This document shows positions 25,915 through 33,138 of a DNA stretch of 44,498 bases, piece after piece. The stretch covers positions 1-44,498 of the forward strand of contig CAZSHX010000038.1 of the NCBI GenBank assembly GCA_964606895.1, read 5' to 3'. This stretch comes from CAZSHX01 sp964606895. GTDB lineage: Bacteria > Bacteroidota > Ignavibacteria > Kapaibacteriales > UBA2268. Position 1 is the stretch's first letter. Each line of letters opens with the position of its first letter. A model generated the notes under the pieces. It had not been told where the DNA came from. It saw only the letters and a list, made by a program, of their open reading frames with translations, and did no database searches. Both the position numbers and the translations under genes were made by a program.

Positions 25915-26181
25915 CTACGGAAATTTCTTGTATATTTCTTTACGGTGCAAACATCGAATTATCTTGACAATATTATTTTCAAGTTTTATTCCAAAACGAT
26001 AATCACCAACTCTAATTCTATAATAATATTGGGAATTTGTAATGTATTTAAAATTTGGGAGCTCAAACAGAGAATTGGTATTTTCAATCTCCAGAATTGC
26101 AGATTTAATCCTTTTTAAAAGTGACTTATCGTTAATTTCTTTTAAATCTTTGACAAAACTCTTAGTAAACTCAATTTCCAT
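25915..26181 (-). CDS. RelE/ParE-family toxin
   Basis: 88 residues with the compact RelE fold pattern. It has an N-terminal 'EIEFTKSFVKDLKEINDKSL', a helix pair, then 'LPNFKYITNSQYYYRIRVGDYRFGI' and the C-terminal strand 'IVKIIRCLHRKEIYKKFP'. The Arg-x-Gly-Asp-Tyr-Arg core and the terminal basic-aromatic segment are characteristic of RelE mRNA interferases. The substrate (ribosome-bound mRNA) is inferred from the family. Its ATG shares one base with the stop codon of the upstream antitoxin gene, the standard coupled arrangement. It is flanked on both sides by dispersed repeats, as is common for mobile addiction modules. Confidence 0.88.
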   Translation of the reverse strand: MEIEFTKSFVKDLKEINDKSLLKRIKSAILEIENTNSLFELPNFKYITNSQYYYRIRVGDYRFGIKLENNIVKIIRCLHRKEIYKKFP

Positions 26182-26381
26182 TATTGAGCCTCAAGAATCG
26201 CAAAAACTTCTTCCCTACCGGCCACTTCGGAGAATTCTCCTTCTTTTATGACTTCTAAAAAATGCAAATCCTCAAACGCTTCATAAATAATACTGTAAAT
26301 TAACTCTTTATTTGCACTGATCACCTCGCTAAAGGCATCCTTCATTATCGCTTTCAATTGAATCGCATCAATATCTGACAT
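26181..26381 (-). CDS. Small antitoxin for the RelE-type toxin
   Basis: 66 residues, acidic, predicted mostly helical (MSDIDAIQLKAIMKDAFSEV... ending 'GREEVFAILEAQ'). Identification rests on its position directly upstream of the RelE-like gene with a one-base stop/start overlap. It also resembles a class of small partner proteins ending in 'REEVF.iLE' that I recall beside RelE toxins. No ribbon-helix-helix, HTH or Phd/YefM DNA-binding domain is visible, so autoregulation of the module is not evident. The middle helix probably wraps the toxin, while the C-terminal 'REEVF' end is the conserved part. Confidence 0.72.
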   Translation of the reverse strand: MSDIDAIQLKAIMKDAFSEVISANKELIYSIIYEAFEDLHFLEVIKEGEFSEVAGREEVFAILEAQ

Positions 26382-26492
26382 ACAAAACCTCTTAATAATT
26401 GTTACTCAATTATTGACGGAAAGTTATTTGAATTATTATTGATTCGGAATATTCAGATTTTTCAATTCATATCCATTGCAATCTCTTATTCA

Positions 26493-26620
26493 ATTTGCAT
26501 TTCATCCTTAAAATATTCATGTAGAAAATGTAATTCTATTTCGCCTAACTTATTGATATTATTTCAAATAAAGAAATTTAATCCTTTGCATCTTTGTGCT
26601 GAAAAAGATGCAAATTGGGG
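26493..26620 (+). repeat. GATGCAAT dispersed repeat, copy 2
   Basis: It begins ATTTGCATTTCATCCTTAAA and continues to TATTTCGCCTAACTTATTG. The core TTGATATTATTTCAAATAA follows, and it ends with TTTGCATCTTTGTGCTGAAA and GATGCAAATTGGGG. The final inverted pair is shorter than in copies 3 and 4. Its right end is 18 bases from the REPIN-like element. Confidence 0.8.
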
Positions 26621-26638
26621 TTATTTTTCATTTTTATG

Positions 26639-26812
26639 ATTCCCGTAGGGAATGAATATTTGTAACACATCGTCCCCCCCCCAAGATTCCTTAACCCCAT
26701 CTGGGTTAAGTTTAAAAAAGACGGCAAATGTTCGTTATATATTCTATCGCTACGCGATAGAAATCCGTTGTGAGTGTTTCGAGGTTACAAACATTATTTC
26801 GCTACGCGAAAT
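26639..26812. repeat. REPIN/MITE-like hairpin element
   Basis: The left arm at 26639-26666 (ATTCCCGTAGGGAAT followed by GAATATTTGTAAC) is an imperfect inverted match to the right arm at 26784-26812 (GTTACAAACATTATTTCGC, then TACGCGAAAT). Each arm is itself a small palindrome (ATTCCCGTAGGGAAT; ATTTCGCTACGCGAAAT). Inside lie two more hairpins: TTAACCC/GGGTTAA at 26691-26709 and TTCTATCG/CGATAGAA at 26742-26762. Two palindromic REP-like units in inverted orientation around a spacer is the structure of a REPIN, which RAYT transposases can mobilise. No such transposase is in this window. Confidence 0.6.
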
Positions 26813-26831
26813 CGGATTTTTCATCTTCCAA

Positions 26832-26985
26832 ATTACATTGCATCTTCAAAATAATTATGCAGAAAATGCAACGATTTATCGCCTAACCCATTGATATTAT
26901 TTCAAATAACTAATTATTTGTCATTGCATCTTCACATGCAAAAAGATGCAAAGATGCAATTTTTGGTAAATATTCGGCAATAGTC
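26832..26985 (+). repeat. GATGCAAT dispersed repeat, copy 3
   Basis: The first half is ACATTGCATCTTCAAAATAA...ATGCAACGATTTATCGCCTAAC. The core CCATTGATATTATTTCAAAT begins at 26888. The right end is a perfect 10-bp inverted pair, ATTGCATCTT at 26923-26932 with AAGATGCAAT at 26951-26960, with an extra GATGCAAA unit nested inside. From about 26887 to 26951 it is identical, as far as I can align by eye, to copy 4. It is followed by a tail (GGTAAATATTCGGCAA) that also occurs in the inverted block at 21.1 kb. Confidence 0.85.
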
Positions 26986-26992
26986 TTGAACT

Positions 26993-27028
26993 GGGATTAT
27001 AGGGATTTATGGGATTAAGAGGATTAAG
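26993..27028 (+). repeat. Four 9-base tandem units (GGGATTAAG type)
   Basis: GGGATTATA, GGGATTTAT, GGGATTAAG, AGGATTAAG in direct succession. The same 9-base rhythm occurs in reverse complement at 21093-21128 and 32391-32426, always outside genes. In two of the three places it follows or precedes a GATGCAAT repeat. Confidence 0.8.
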
Positions 27029-27231
27029 ATTCCTGAAACCTTCTTCTTTCAAATCCATGACCTTAGTAGCACGAAAATACTAAAGACCTCACCTCCTACT
27101 TTATTAAACAGATCCAAATAATGTAATAAGGTTTGTTTCTATGGGTTTGCTCCGAGCTACTAAGGTTTTCTCTTCAAACAATACGTATTTTCAAATTGTT
27201 TACCAGAAATTTAGTAATCCCAAATATTCCA

Positions 27232-27372
27232 AATTTGCATTGCATATTCAAAAAAAATAATGAAATGATGCAAAAATATTTCCATCTAACCCATTGATAT
27301 TATTTCAAATAACTAATTATTTGTCATTGCATCTTCACATGCAAAAAGATGCAAAAGATGCAATTTTTGTTT
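27232..27372 (+). repeat. GATGCAAT dispersed repeat, copy 4
   Basis: It begins AATTTGCATTGCATATTC and runs through TTTCCATCTAACCCATTG and the core TTGATATTATTTCAAATAAC. It ends in the perfect inverted pair ATTGCATCTT at 27326-27335 and AAGATGCAAT at 27355-27364. The region from the core to the nested GATGCAAA is identical to copy 3, which suggests recent duplication or sequence homogenisation. Confidence 0.85.
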
Positions 27373-27479
27373 GATTTTCAATGTTCGATTTCTTGTCTTA
27401 TACCCCCTCTATCAAGTGATTATGTTTGTAAAATAAAAAGAACTCCTAACGTAATATGAATCTCATCTACAAAATATAC

Positions 27480-27507
27480 AAACGAAAGATATGATTATTT
27501 ATTGCTA
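27480..27507 (-). repeat. Inverted-repeat module, copy B
   Basis: AAACGAAAGATATG followed by ATTATTTATTGCTA. It matches the reverse complement of 20848-20875 at 25 of 28 positions. It lies 50 bases downstream of the stop codon of the minus-strand T9SS gene that ends at 27557. Reading away from that gene, a GAGGGGGTATAAG motif (27397-27410, complement) and GATGCAAT repeats follow in the same order as beside copy A. Confidence 0.8.
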
Positions 27508-27556
27508 TCAATATAAAGTAAATATAACAAATATCTTTTTCATTTTGCACCTCAGT

Positions 27557-28975
27557 CTATTTTTTAATAATTACTTTGTAAGTCTTGGATAGTTTGTCAT
27601 TTGACATGTTAAGGAAATATATTCCTTGAGGTAAATTACCGGAATCGAGTTTAATCGTATTCTCGTTGTCATATAAACCCTCAGAAATATAATTTCGTAT
27701 AATTCTACCGCTTTCATCAGTAATCATAATTTTAAATGACCCTTGTTTGAAATTATCGTCAATTATATTGATTTTCCCATCAGTAGGATTTGGAAATATA
27801 ATTGAAGATTTATTGCCATCACCTCCTAAGTTCACTCCTGTAGTTGTCCAATCTATTCCACGCAATTGTAAAAATATCCCAGCTACACTCAAAATATGTG
27901 AATTATCAGGTGATATTTCAAGACTTATACCTCCTGCTTGTAATTTATTAGGCTCATCTTTATACTTACATTTAATGATATTTGAATCTATTTGTCTAAA
28001 AATAACAAACACTGAATCATAATCACCACCTGAAATTATTGAATAATCAGAATATCTTGAAAATGCTAAATCACCATTTGCTGTCTTTTTATCCGGGAAA
28101 CCTGACTTAAATGACCATTGTCGGATAATGTTTTTATCAATTTTATTATAAATCTTAGTTGAATCTAATCTATCAAGAAATGCAATATACCTTCCGTTTG
28201 GAGAAATATTTAACTTTTTAAACCCACCATAAGGGTTCAATTGAATCTTTTGGAGAAGTGTATCTTGGTGAATGTCCCAAAGTGAGCAGATATCTTTATC
28301 TTTATCATAGGTTACATAGTAAGTACCATCGGGTGATATTTTATTCAGATAATTATCAATTTTTCTGTCTAATTGCCATGTCTGTGTATTCCACACATAA
28401 ATTTGAGGTGGACATGGTACCATAAGACCATGACTATTTAGTCTCATTTCAGTAGTAAATAAATTAGCAAAAAGGTAATTCCCGTCTGGTGTACAGTCAA
28501 CAAAATCGACACTCCAGAATTTATTATATGCCGAATCATAAGCCATCAAAGTGTGTATGTTTTGACCTGTATTGATATTCCATATTCTAATACTCGTCCT
28601 TTTACTTGTATCCGGAAGTCCGTAAGTATCACAGGATGCAAGCAAACTGTCATTCAAAAAGACTAATGAATTGACTATCCGTGTTTTATGATAGAGCGTT
28701 CTAATAATTTGTCCATTCGAAGAGTTTAATATCAAGATTCTTCCTTTTACAGAAGTATCTTGTTCATCATTTTTCTGAGAGACTGCAATATATTGACCAT
28801 TTGGGGAAAATTTAGCCTGTGAAAAACCGTATGTGCCGGTTGTTGTATCAGTCCAGATAACATCATAATTGCATTTCATTTCAAGTGATGAAAATAAAAA
28901 GACAATTAAAATAGTAAAAGGCAGTAAGTATATTTTCTTTTTAGTATTTCCGTATGTTAATATTTTCGTTTTCAT
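27557..28975 (-). CDS. Secreted WD40-like propeller protein with T9SS sorting domain
   Basis: 472 residues. An N-terminal hydrophobic segment (about 15-33) follows a basic stretch and serves as a signal peptide. The body (about 40-385) consists of repeated blade-like motifs: 'AKFSPNGQYIAVSQKN', 'VDFVDCTPDGNYLFANLF', 'NISPNGRYIAFLD', 'LEISPDNSHILSVAG'. Each has the 'SPdG.yi' signature of WD40/PD40-type beta-propellers. The C-terminal about 85 residues are a T9SS type A domain: 'SSIIFPNPTDGKINII', then 'FKIMITDESGRIIRNY', then 'LPQGIYFLNM...KTYKVIIKK'. It is probably surface-exposed and has no catalytic motif. The gene stands alone, and its 3' region mirrors that of the SBBP gene. Confidence 0.83.
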   Translation of the reverse strand: MKTKILTYGNTKKKIYLLPFTILIVFLFSSLEMKCNYDVIWTDTTTGTYGFSQAKFSPNGQYIAVSQKNDEQDTSVKGRILILNSSNGQIIRTLYHKTRIVNSLVFLNDSLLASCDTYGLPDTSKRTSIRIWNINTGQNIHTLMAYDSAYNKFWSVDFVDCTPDGNYLFANLFTTEMRLNSHGLMVPCPPQIYVWNTQTWQLDRKIDNYLNKISPDGTYYVTYDKDKDICSLWDIHQDTLLQKIQLNPYGGFKKLNISPNGRYIAFLDRLDSTKIYNKIDKNIIRQWSFKSGFPDKKTANGDLAFSRYSDYSIISGGDYDSVFVIFRQIDSNIIKCKYKDEPNKLQAGGISLEISPDNSHILSVAGIFLQLRGIDWTTTGVNLGGDGNKSSIIFPNPTDGKINIIDDNFKQGSFKIMITDESGRIIRNYISEGLYDNENTIKLDSGNLPQGIYFLNMSNDKLSKTYKVIIKK

Positions 28976-29147
28976 TGTTTTTTTCCTTAAAAATTAATTT
29001 ACATAGCAAAATTAGCTAAAAATTATTCAAACACAAACAAGAAATAAGTTATTCTTTTCTTGTCATTTCTGCTTTCATATTAATTTTTAGGAAATTATCA
29101 TTATTTTTGCAAGCTGTTGATTGTAGTAATAATAAAAGTGAGGAATA

Positions 29148-30716
29148 ATGAGTAAGAAGGTAATATTCGGAAGTGCATTGGTACTTTTATTTCTGCTTAC
29201 GAGCTTGTTTTTCCCTATTTCAAGTGACCTTGCAATTTTTCTATTCGGAGGCAAATTAATTGCCGAAGGAGGTAAAATCTTTGTGGACTTCATTGACCTT
29301 AAACCGCCTCTTATCTATTATTTCTTTGCTCTGATTTATAAAATTGCCGGATATTCGGAAATCGGCATTCGTTTGTTCGATTTATTCTGGCAACTTTCCA
29401 CCTGCTTGTCAATATATGCGTTAATGAGAAAATCCGGATTTGAAAAGCTTGCTTCCTATTTTGCTGTCGTTGTTTATGCAATATCCTATACTGCCCTTAA
29501 CTTCAATCAAACAATGCAAATTGAGAGTTTTTGCGGCTTACTGATTATTTGGATTATTTTGCTCCAAAAGAACTCAGAAAAAAGACCTGTTTTGTTTCCT
29601 TTGATTGCGGGTTTATTGATTGGACTTCTTGCCGGTTCCAAATATACTCTTCTTGCTGTATATCCCGCTCTATTAATTGATGATATTCTTGACCGAAAAA
29701 TGCCGGCGAAACGAATTATTTTTAAAAATCTGTTGAATATAGGTTCTATTGCCGTTGGTTTGGGTTTGGCTTCACTTCCGTTGCTGGATGGGGAGATTCG
29801 TCATGGATTTTTTAATATTCTTACTTATCTGAATTATTACGCATCTTTGCCCCCATTGAACATGGCTTTCCTTCGCACCGGACTTAAGCAGACAGCCGTA
29901 TTTTTTGGTGATAACTATTCCATTCTGCTCGTTGCGGCTTTAGCCATCGCGGTTGTTTCTTCTTTCAGAAGCGGCAACATTGACAACGAAATCAAATCAA
30001 ACTCATTTTTGAGATTTAGTTTTATGATGGTTTTGTTCCTGTTTTTTACTGTTGCAGTCGAAAAGAAATTCGGAGAGTATCATTTTTCCCGAATGTATGT
30101 ACCGCTTTCAATTCTTTCGGGATTTGGTCTGAAATTGATATTTGACAGAATTTCTGGATGGTGGAAAACTTCCGGAATATATAGCAGGGTAAATCTGGTA
30201 ATTGTGATTATCATCTGCTTGATTTTTTCCCCTTTTCCTCGGTGGTTAGGCTTAGCACAGCTTCCGATAACTTATGCGATAAATAAAGTTAAGTACAACT
30301 CATTTTACGAACGCGAAGAGGGCTCTGCTCTTCATCGGAAACAACATCTTGCCGTAGCCTGCTATGTGAATTCACTGAATAGCAAAGGTGAAAAAGTCAT
30401 TGTTATGAGTACGGGAGCCTGCGTTATCCATCATTTTCTTAATACAACCAACATCTCACGCTTTGCTCAGTCACAGTATTACTTCGGCTCCTTCAGGATT
30501 CCGGAATGGGATAATATGATAATGCAGGAACTTACTCAGGCAAAGTATGTGGTTGTGCAAACCAACGACAGACACCCGAATATTTACGGGCATAACATGT
30601 CAAGCAGTGAAGCTCTTTTTAAAGAAAAAGAAATGTATAATTATCTGCTTGCTAACTTCAAACTTGAAAAGGAAATAGGCTATTTCCAAATCTATAGGAG
30701 AAATTTGAGGAATTAA
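29148..30716 (+). CDS. Polytopic GT-C glycosyltransferase (ArnT/PMT_2-like)
   Basis: 522 residues with about twelve predicted membrane segments. The first periplasmic loop has 'GGKLIAEGGKIFVDFIDLKP' followed by PLIYYFFAL. This is the D-x-K-P-P-L motif of GT39/GT83-type enzymes, in which an acidic residue binds the metal and polyprenyl-phosphate sugar. The second conserved region ('LNFNQTMQIESFCGLLIIW') also fits. A soluble tail of about 110 residues closes the protein. The family transfers sugars from undecaprenyl or dolichyl phosphate carriers to lipids or proteins on the periplasmic face. A GTGAGGA Shine-Dalgarno precedes the ATG. It ends 12 bases from a convergent second GT-C-like gene. 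Confidence 0.82.
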   Translation: MSKKVIFGSALVLLFLLTSLFFPISSDLAIFLFGGKLIAEGGKIFVDFIDLKPPLIYYFFALIYKIAGYSEIGIRLFDLFWQLSTCLSIYALMRKSGFEKLASYFAVVVYAISYTALNFNQTMQIESFCGLLIIWIILLQKNSEKRPVLFPLIAGLLIGLLAGSKYTLLAVYPALLIDDILDRKMPAKRIIFKNLLNIGSIAVGLGLASLPLLDGEIRHGFFNILTYLNYYASLPPLNMAFLRTGLKQTAVFFGDNYSILLVAALAIAVVSSFRSGNIDNEIKSNSFLRFSFMMVLFLFFTVAVEKKFGEYHFSRMYVPLSILSGFGLKLIFDRISGWWKTSGIYSRVNLVIVIIICLIFSPFPRWLGLAQLPITYAINKVKYNSFYEREEGSALHRKQHLAVACYVNSLNSKGEKVIVMSTGACVIHHFLNTTNISRFAQSQYYFGSFRIPEWDNMIMQELTQAKYVVVQTNDRHPNIYGHNMSSSEALFKEKEMYNYLLANFKLEKEIGYFQIYRRNLRN

Positions 30717-30728
30717 TCTTCGAATCTT

Positions 30729-32189
30729 TTATTGTAATCGTTTATAAATTATATAATCCTGTTGCCAGATTTCAGACATACTTTCGGGTTTCGGGTGTAG
30801 GTCGGTATAGCCTTGCTTAGAAAATCTTTCAATCGGTTCAAATAATTTATCATACTTATTCAACACCATTATATCCGATTTATTAATATTGATAAATAAA
30901 TAATCGGGATTCTCAGAAACAATCATCTGTTCAAATGTCTTGTATTTTAACGCTCTTGGTGATATCAATCCTTGAGTATCAAAGATATTTGCTTTGGAGT
31001 AATAACCAATAATCCCAATATCATTTGCAAGAATTTTTTTTGTTTCTAATCCTTTACCTTTGCACCAGTTTTCCAATTTGCTATAAACATTTTTCTGAAC
31101 AGGAGAAGTTCCGAAATTTATCAAAACAACAATCCAGAAAATAATTGGGATGAGTGAATTAACAATGGCAACTTTCTGGATCGGTATTGATATGTTCTTC
31201 TTATTAAAAATTGTGATAAGATAATCGAAAGCCAAAGCCGCAAACAACAATACTACAATACGGAATATATGCGGATACCAGGGCCAGACATGAGGTCTGG
31301 CAAATAAATATGCGATAAAATAGATAGTTGCCCAAATTGATAGTAACTTCAGGAATTGATTTTTTTTAAAAGATGTAAATATACCTACCAAAGCTAACGG
31401 AAAAGCGAGAATACCAACGAAATCCCTAAAAAAGAATTCACTAATCACAGAAAAGGCCGGAGTGCTTAACCCACTTTTTGAAGTTATGGATTGAGGAATA
31501 AATCCGCCATAAACTCCGTACATTACAGAAAAAGGTACTACCAATATGGTTAATGAAATTATCGCCAACTTAACAGAATTTATTTTATTTGAACTGAAAT
31601 ACTCATATATAACAAGCAGGATTACAAGAATTGCCGATTCAGGTCTGAGAAAATATGCAATTGTTGCGATTATCACTGAAGTTGTTTTTCTTCCTTCGCA
31701 AAAGAAATAAATTGAAGCAAATGAAGCTAAAGCGAACAGGTTCATCTCCATTGCACCTACTGTTACCCGAGTTATAATGGGGCTAATTGAAAACAACAAT
31801 GCAAAAAAGGGGAAAGCATTTGGAAATGAGTATTTTTCGGATATACGATAAATTAACCAAAGAAAAATGCAGTCACTCTGAATATTAAATGCAATAATCG
31901 CAATCGGAACATTGATACCGGTTAATGAAAAAACTGACACAATCAAAGCGAATAATGGAGTGGTTACACCGAGTACATTCTCGCCTGCATTGTAAACGAA
32001 ACCTATTCCTGATGCTAAATTTTCCGCATACCTGAATGTTATAAATGCATCATCAAATACTGGCAAAACAAAAGCACCTATGATTCTTGAAGCGACAAGT
32101 CCAAATAGGGTTATCAGAAATATTGACTGATTATTTGTATTTCTTTTCAAAATTTTCAACTTAATATTCTTTATTTTGAATAAAATCAT
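30729..32189 (-). CDS. Polytopic membrane glycosyltransferase, AftB/GT89-like
   Basis: 486 residues with about ten to twelve membrane segments. Near the N-terminus is DDAFITFRYAENLASG followed by 'IGFVYNAGENVLGVTTPLFA'. This closely follows the 'DDAfItyRya.nla.GhGfvyN.gE.veG.TsPL' signature of AftB-type arabinofuranosyltransferases and their many bacterial relatives. The double Asp is the expected catalytic and metal site. The C-terminal periplasmic part has 'GIIGYYSKANIFDTQGLISP', also typical of the group. In a bacterium without arabinogalactan, the acceptor is probably another envelope glycan. Substrate is unknown. Confidence 0.77.
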   Translation of the reverse strand: MILFKIKNIKLKILKRNTNNQSIFLITLFGLVASRIIGAFVLPVFDDAFITFRYAENLASGIGFVYNAGENVLGVTTPLFALIVSVFSLTGINVPIAIIAFNIQSDCIFLWLIYRISEKYSFPNAFPFFALLFSISPIITRVTVGAMEMNLFALASFASIYFFCEGRKTTSVIIATIAYFLRPESAILVILLVIYEYFSSNKINSVKLAIISLTILVVPFSVMYGVYGGFIPQSITSKSGLSTPAFSVISEFFFRDFVGILAFPLALVGIFTSFKKNQFLKLLSIWATIYFIAYLFARPHVWPWYPHIFRIVVLLFAALAFDYLITIFNKKNISIPIQKVAIVNSLIPIIFWIVVLINFGTSPVQKNVYSKLENWCKGKGLETKKILANDIGIIGYYSKANIFDTQGLISPRALKYKTFEQMIVSENPDYLFININKSDIMVLNKYDKLFEPIERFSKQGYTDLHPKPESMSEIWQQDYIIYKRLQ

Positions 32190-32390
32190 GGTTCAGTTTA
32201 CTATTAATAAAGAACCATTACACAAATATATGATATAAATTTGGTAAAATAAAAATATTTTAGACAAAAATAGTCTTTTTCCAATGATTTTTCCTCATGT
32301 TTCCAAGAACCCTAATGGGAACGAGATTAAAAAATTTACGACGACTATATAAAGGTTCAATAGATGTCCCACAAGAATATTTTCTCTAAA

Positions 32391-32426
32391 ATCTTCTTCA
32401 TCCCTAAAATCCTTTTAATCCCTGAT
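32391..32426 (-). repeat. 9-base-periodic motif (complement of the GGGATT type)
   Basis: ATCTTCTTC, ATCCCTAAA, ATCCTTTTA, ATCCCTGAT in succession. On the complementary strand these read as AGGGATT-like units, like those at 26993-27028. It lies in the 268-base gap between the AftB-like and trmB genes, 32 bases after the trmB stop. The rest of the gap is AT-rich and featureless. Confidence 0.65.
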
Positions 32427-32457
32427 TCGGACAAAAAAATACTCAAAAACAAAATTC

Positions 32458-33132
32458 CTATTTCAATCGGCAGATAATTCTGTCGAAATGTATGTCTTTG
32501 AGACGGCAGAATTTCTCTTTGTTGGTAACCGGTAGATCCCATTCAGCATCACCAGTAATTATTTTTGTTTCGAATCTGCTATTTTCGGCAAGTACCTGAA
32601 TATGATATTCATGAACTTCTGGAACGTCGGTGGCAAGATAAATATGTCCGTCAGGTTTGAGTATTCTTTGAAATTCATTAAGAAGAAATGAAGTGAAAGC
32701 CCTTCTTTTCTGATGTTTTTTCTTGGGCCAGGGATCGGGGAACAAATAGAATATTTTATTGATAGAATTATCCTCAATAAATCCGAGACCATTAACCACA
32801 CTGTACCACAAAACTGAAACATTCGGCAAATAATAACCTTGAATAACTTCCTTTAACCAATTTACGGGCAGTACACGAAGTTCGATACCCAGAATGTTTT
32901 CTTTGGGATTATTCTCGGCATAATCAAGCAATAACTGACCTTTTCCGCAACCAACATCAAGGCAGTCTGGTTTTTGTCCGTTTGCATAGTGCTCACTCCA
33001 ATTCACAGATTCATAAAGCGGTGGATAGAAATCAGGTTTTGTTTTCAGTTCGTCCCAGGGAATATACAGGTTCGAAGCAGTATGATGTCTCATTCTGGGT
33101 GGAAGAGGAAATTTTTCGGAATCAATTTTCAT
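32458..33132 (-). CDS. trmB: tRNA (guanine(46)-N7)-methyltransferase
   Basis: 224 residues, normal size. The SAM-binding motif I is LDVGCGKGQLLLDYA (about 58-72), followed by 'ILGIELRVLP'. The family hallmark FPDPWPKKKHQKRR lies at 131-144 and contains the catalytic Asp. 'RILKPDGHIYLATDVPEVHE' completes the fold. The enzyme forms m7G at position 46 in the tRNA variable loop. It follows the MlaE permease gene by 6 bases and is the last gene of the NUDIX-M16-MlaE-TrmB string. Identification is secure. Confidence 0.96.
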   Translation of the reverse strand: MKIDSEKFPLPPRMRHHTASNLYIPWDELKTKPDFYPPLYESVNWSEHYANGQKPDCLDVGCGKGQLLLDYAENNPKENILGIELRVLPVNWLKEVIQGYYLPNVSVLWYSVVNGLGFIEDNSINKIFYLFPDPWPKKKHQKRRAFTSFLLNEFQRILKPDGHIYLATDVPEVHEYHIQVLAENSRFETKIITGDAEWDLPVTNKEKFCRLKDIHFDRIICRLK

Positions 33133-33138
33133 TTTAAC

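Larger units (their letters stand above)
26382..27556. other. 1.2-kb gene-free repeat island
   Basis: No credible gene was found. The island holds three direct copies of the GATGCAAT repeat, a hairpin-rich REPIN-like element (26639-26812), a four-unit 9-base tandem (26993-27028) and the module at 27480-27507. All are listed separately. The stretch 27030-27230 carries no recognised structure except AT-rich sequence. A run of nine C at 26674-26682 stands out in DNA this AT-rich. Confidence 0.75.

Noticed and set aside
26674..26682. Run of nine C as a phase-variation switch
   Set aside because: It is intergenic and not within a promoter or frame that I can recognise. It may also be a sequencing-length uncertainty.
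25699..27372. Regularly recurring repeats resembling a CRISPR array
   Set aside because: Unit spacing is uneven (about 340-800 bases), units exceed 120 bases with internal inverted repeats, and no cas genes are present. They fit a dispersed repeat family.
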